Source: a bacterium
Lineage (GTDB): Bacteria; Pseudomonadota; Alphaproteobacteria; Rs-D84
NCBI GenBank assembly: GCA_014802705.1
Contig: JAAVBR010000006.1
Location: 5,141 to 18,115, forward strand
DNA length: 12,975 nt
Direction of reading: 5' to 3'
This document shows positions 12,443-12,975 of this stretch, one piece after another (position 1 is the first letter of the stretch; every line of letters begins with the position of its first letter). The notes beneath the pieces were generated by a model. That model searched no databases. It worked only from the letters and a program-made list of their open reading frames with translations, and was not told the DNA's origin. The translations under genes and the position numbers were made by a program.

Positions 12443-12975
12443 TTATCGGGTGTGGTATTTTTTTATTTTATCCAGACGATCCGCCAGACGCGGGTTGGTG
12501 CGCAGCAAGGCGTCATCAAAACACTGCATATATTTGCCGCCCAGATGCGTCCGAATAATCTGGCGCATGTTGGCCAGTTGTATGTCGGTCAGCCCCAGGC
12601 CAAATGCCTGGGCCAAATCCGTGGCCAATTTTTCAAAATTTGGCGCGGCAACCGTGTCTTGGGGGCCAAAACGTCCCAAATCCAAACTTTGCGTCAATTC
12701 CGGCACAAAGGTTTGATCCATATAGCGCGCCATAAAGGTGCGCGGGAATATGCCGTTGTATTCCAGTGTCATGTTAAACGGAATCCCCGAAAACAGGGCC
12801 GTATGCGATATGGCCCAACGGGTCTTGTCATCCAACAGCCATGTGACCGGTTCGATTTTAATCAGGTATTCGGCGCCCCGGGTAACGATGTGTCCATTGT
12901 TCAGGGTGGCCGTTCCCCAATCCATGTTGGGGCGCGCCGTCACGCGGATAAAGCGATGATCCCCCAACTGATACA
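12443..12975 (-). CDS. C-terminal part of an unknown protein (gene runs off the right edge)
   Basis: The frame is open from the right edge to the TAA at 12445-12443, about 177 codons, with no start that must be used. The TTG at 12967 is in frame, but codons before it are also open, so the N-terminus lies outside. The visible part has a beta-rich segment (DHRFIRVTARPNMDW, EYLIKIEPVTWLLDD, then WAISHTALFSGIPFNMTLEY), then an alpha-helical tail that contains NFEKLATDLAQAFGLGLTD and ends DKIKKYHTR. No membrane helix is obvious in this part. I do not recognise the family and infer no function. It converges on mnmG and shares its terminator. Confidence 0.7.
   Translation of the reverse strand, partial: YQLGDHRFIRVTARPNMDWGTATLNNGHIVTRGAEYLIKIEPVTWLLDDKTRWAISHTALFSGIPFNMTLEYNGIFPRTFMARYMDQTFVPELTQSLDLGRFGPQDTVAAPNFEKLATDLAQAFGLGLTDIQLANMRQIIRTHLGGKYMQCFDDALLRTNPRLADRLDKIKKYHTR

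Noticed and set aside
1..12975. CRISPR array, prophage, transposase or defence system
   Set aside because: No regularly spaced repeats, integrase, transposase or known defence genes were seen; nearly all coding space is core metabolism and translation.

Overview
The window is about 13 kb of ordinary-looking bacterial chromosome with moderately high GC and short AT-rich gaps. It is dense in core genes: lipid A and fatty-acid synthesis, aminoacyl-tRNA synthetases, tRNA modification and glycolysis. LpxD and FabZ show a Gram-negative envelope. The IleRS start resembles the type often called eukaryote-like. Together with an orphan VirB2-like pilin and many small or shortened genes, this suggests a host-associated alphaproteobacterium, perhaps one of the poorly cultured, reduced gut or endosymbiont-like lineages. 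That placement is inference; no marker gene here settles it. All fifteen coding regions whose end is visible stop with TAA or TAG, and none with TGA.

Layout. 1-660 (minus) is the N-terminal third or less of ileS, preceded on its strand by a terminator and tRNA-Thr(UGU). 982-1638 (plus) is a YetF/DUF421-type membrane protein. 1672-3173 (minus) is lpxD-fabZ, with a strong promoter set so close to lpxD that the mRNA may be leaderless. 3273-4116 (minus) holds a VirB2/TrbC-like pilin and a lipoprotein, each followed by its own terminator. A compact back-to-back promoter region (4157-4217) separates the lipoprotein from class II fructose-bisphosphate aldolase (plus). 5195-5500 has a promoter, a decayed tRNA-Val copy, an intact tRNA-Val(GAC) and a terminator directly in front of metG. 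metG is followed by a Cys-rich unknown gene and queH. 8373-8900 holds a small HTH-like gene on the minus strand with a long structured leader, then the fabD promoter. 8901-12415 (plus) is the tight operon fabD - small membrane protein - fabG - mnmG, closed by a bidirectional terminator shared with a convergent partial unknown gene at the right edge.

How the genes connect. FabD, FabG and FabZ are steps of type II fatty-acid synthesis, and LpxD uses a hydroxyacyl-ACP from that pathway for lipid A. MetG, IleS, the tRNAs, QueH (queuosine) and MnmG (wobble uridine) all serve tRNA charging and decoding.

The most unusual element is the minus-strand stretch 8830-8598. A near-consensus promoter drives a roughly 175-nt RNA with a long closing stem and several inner hairpins. 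Three mutually complementary segments follow, the last of which overlaps the 5' arm of an intrinsic terminator, and a strong ribosome-binding site that can pair with two of them lies just beyond. This is the arrangement of a transcription attenuator or riboswitch in front of a 74-residue HTH-like protein, and I recognise no known RNA family in it. Other points of interest are a MetRS with a PheT-type C-terminal OB domain, an MnmG lacking roughly 60-75 residues of its C-terminal region, and a decayed tandem tRNA-Val.
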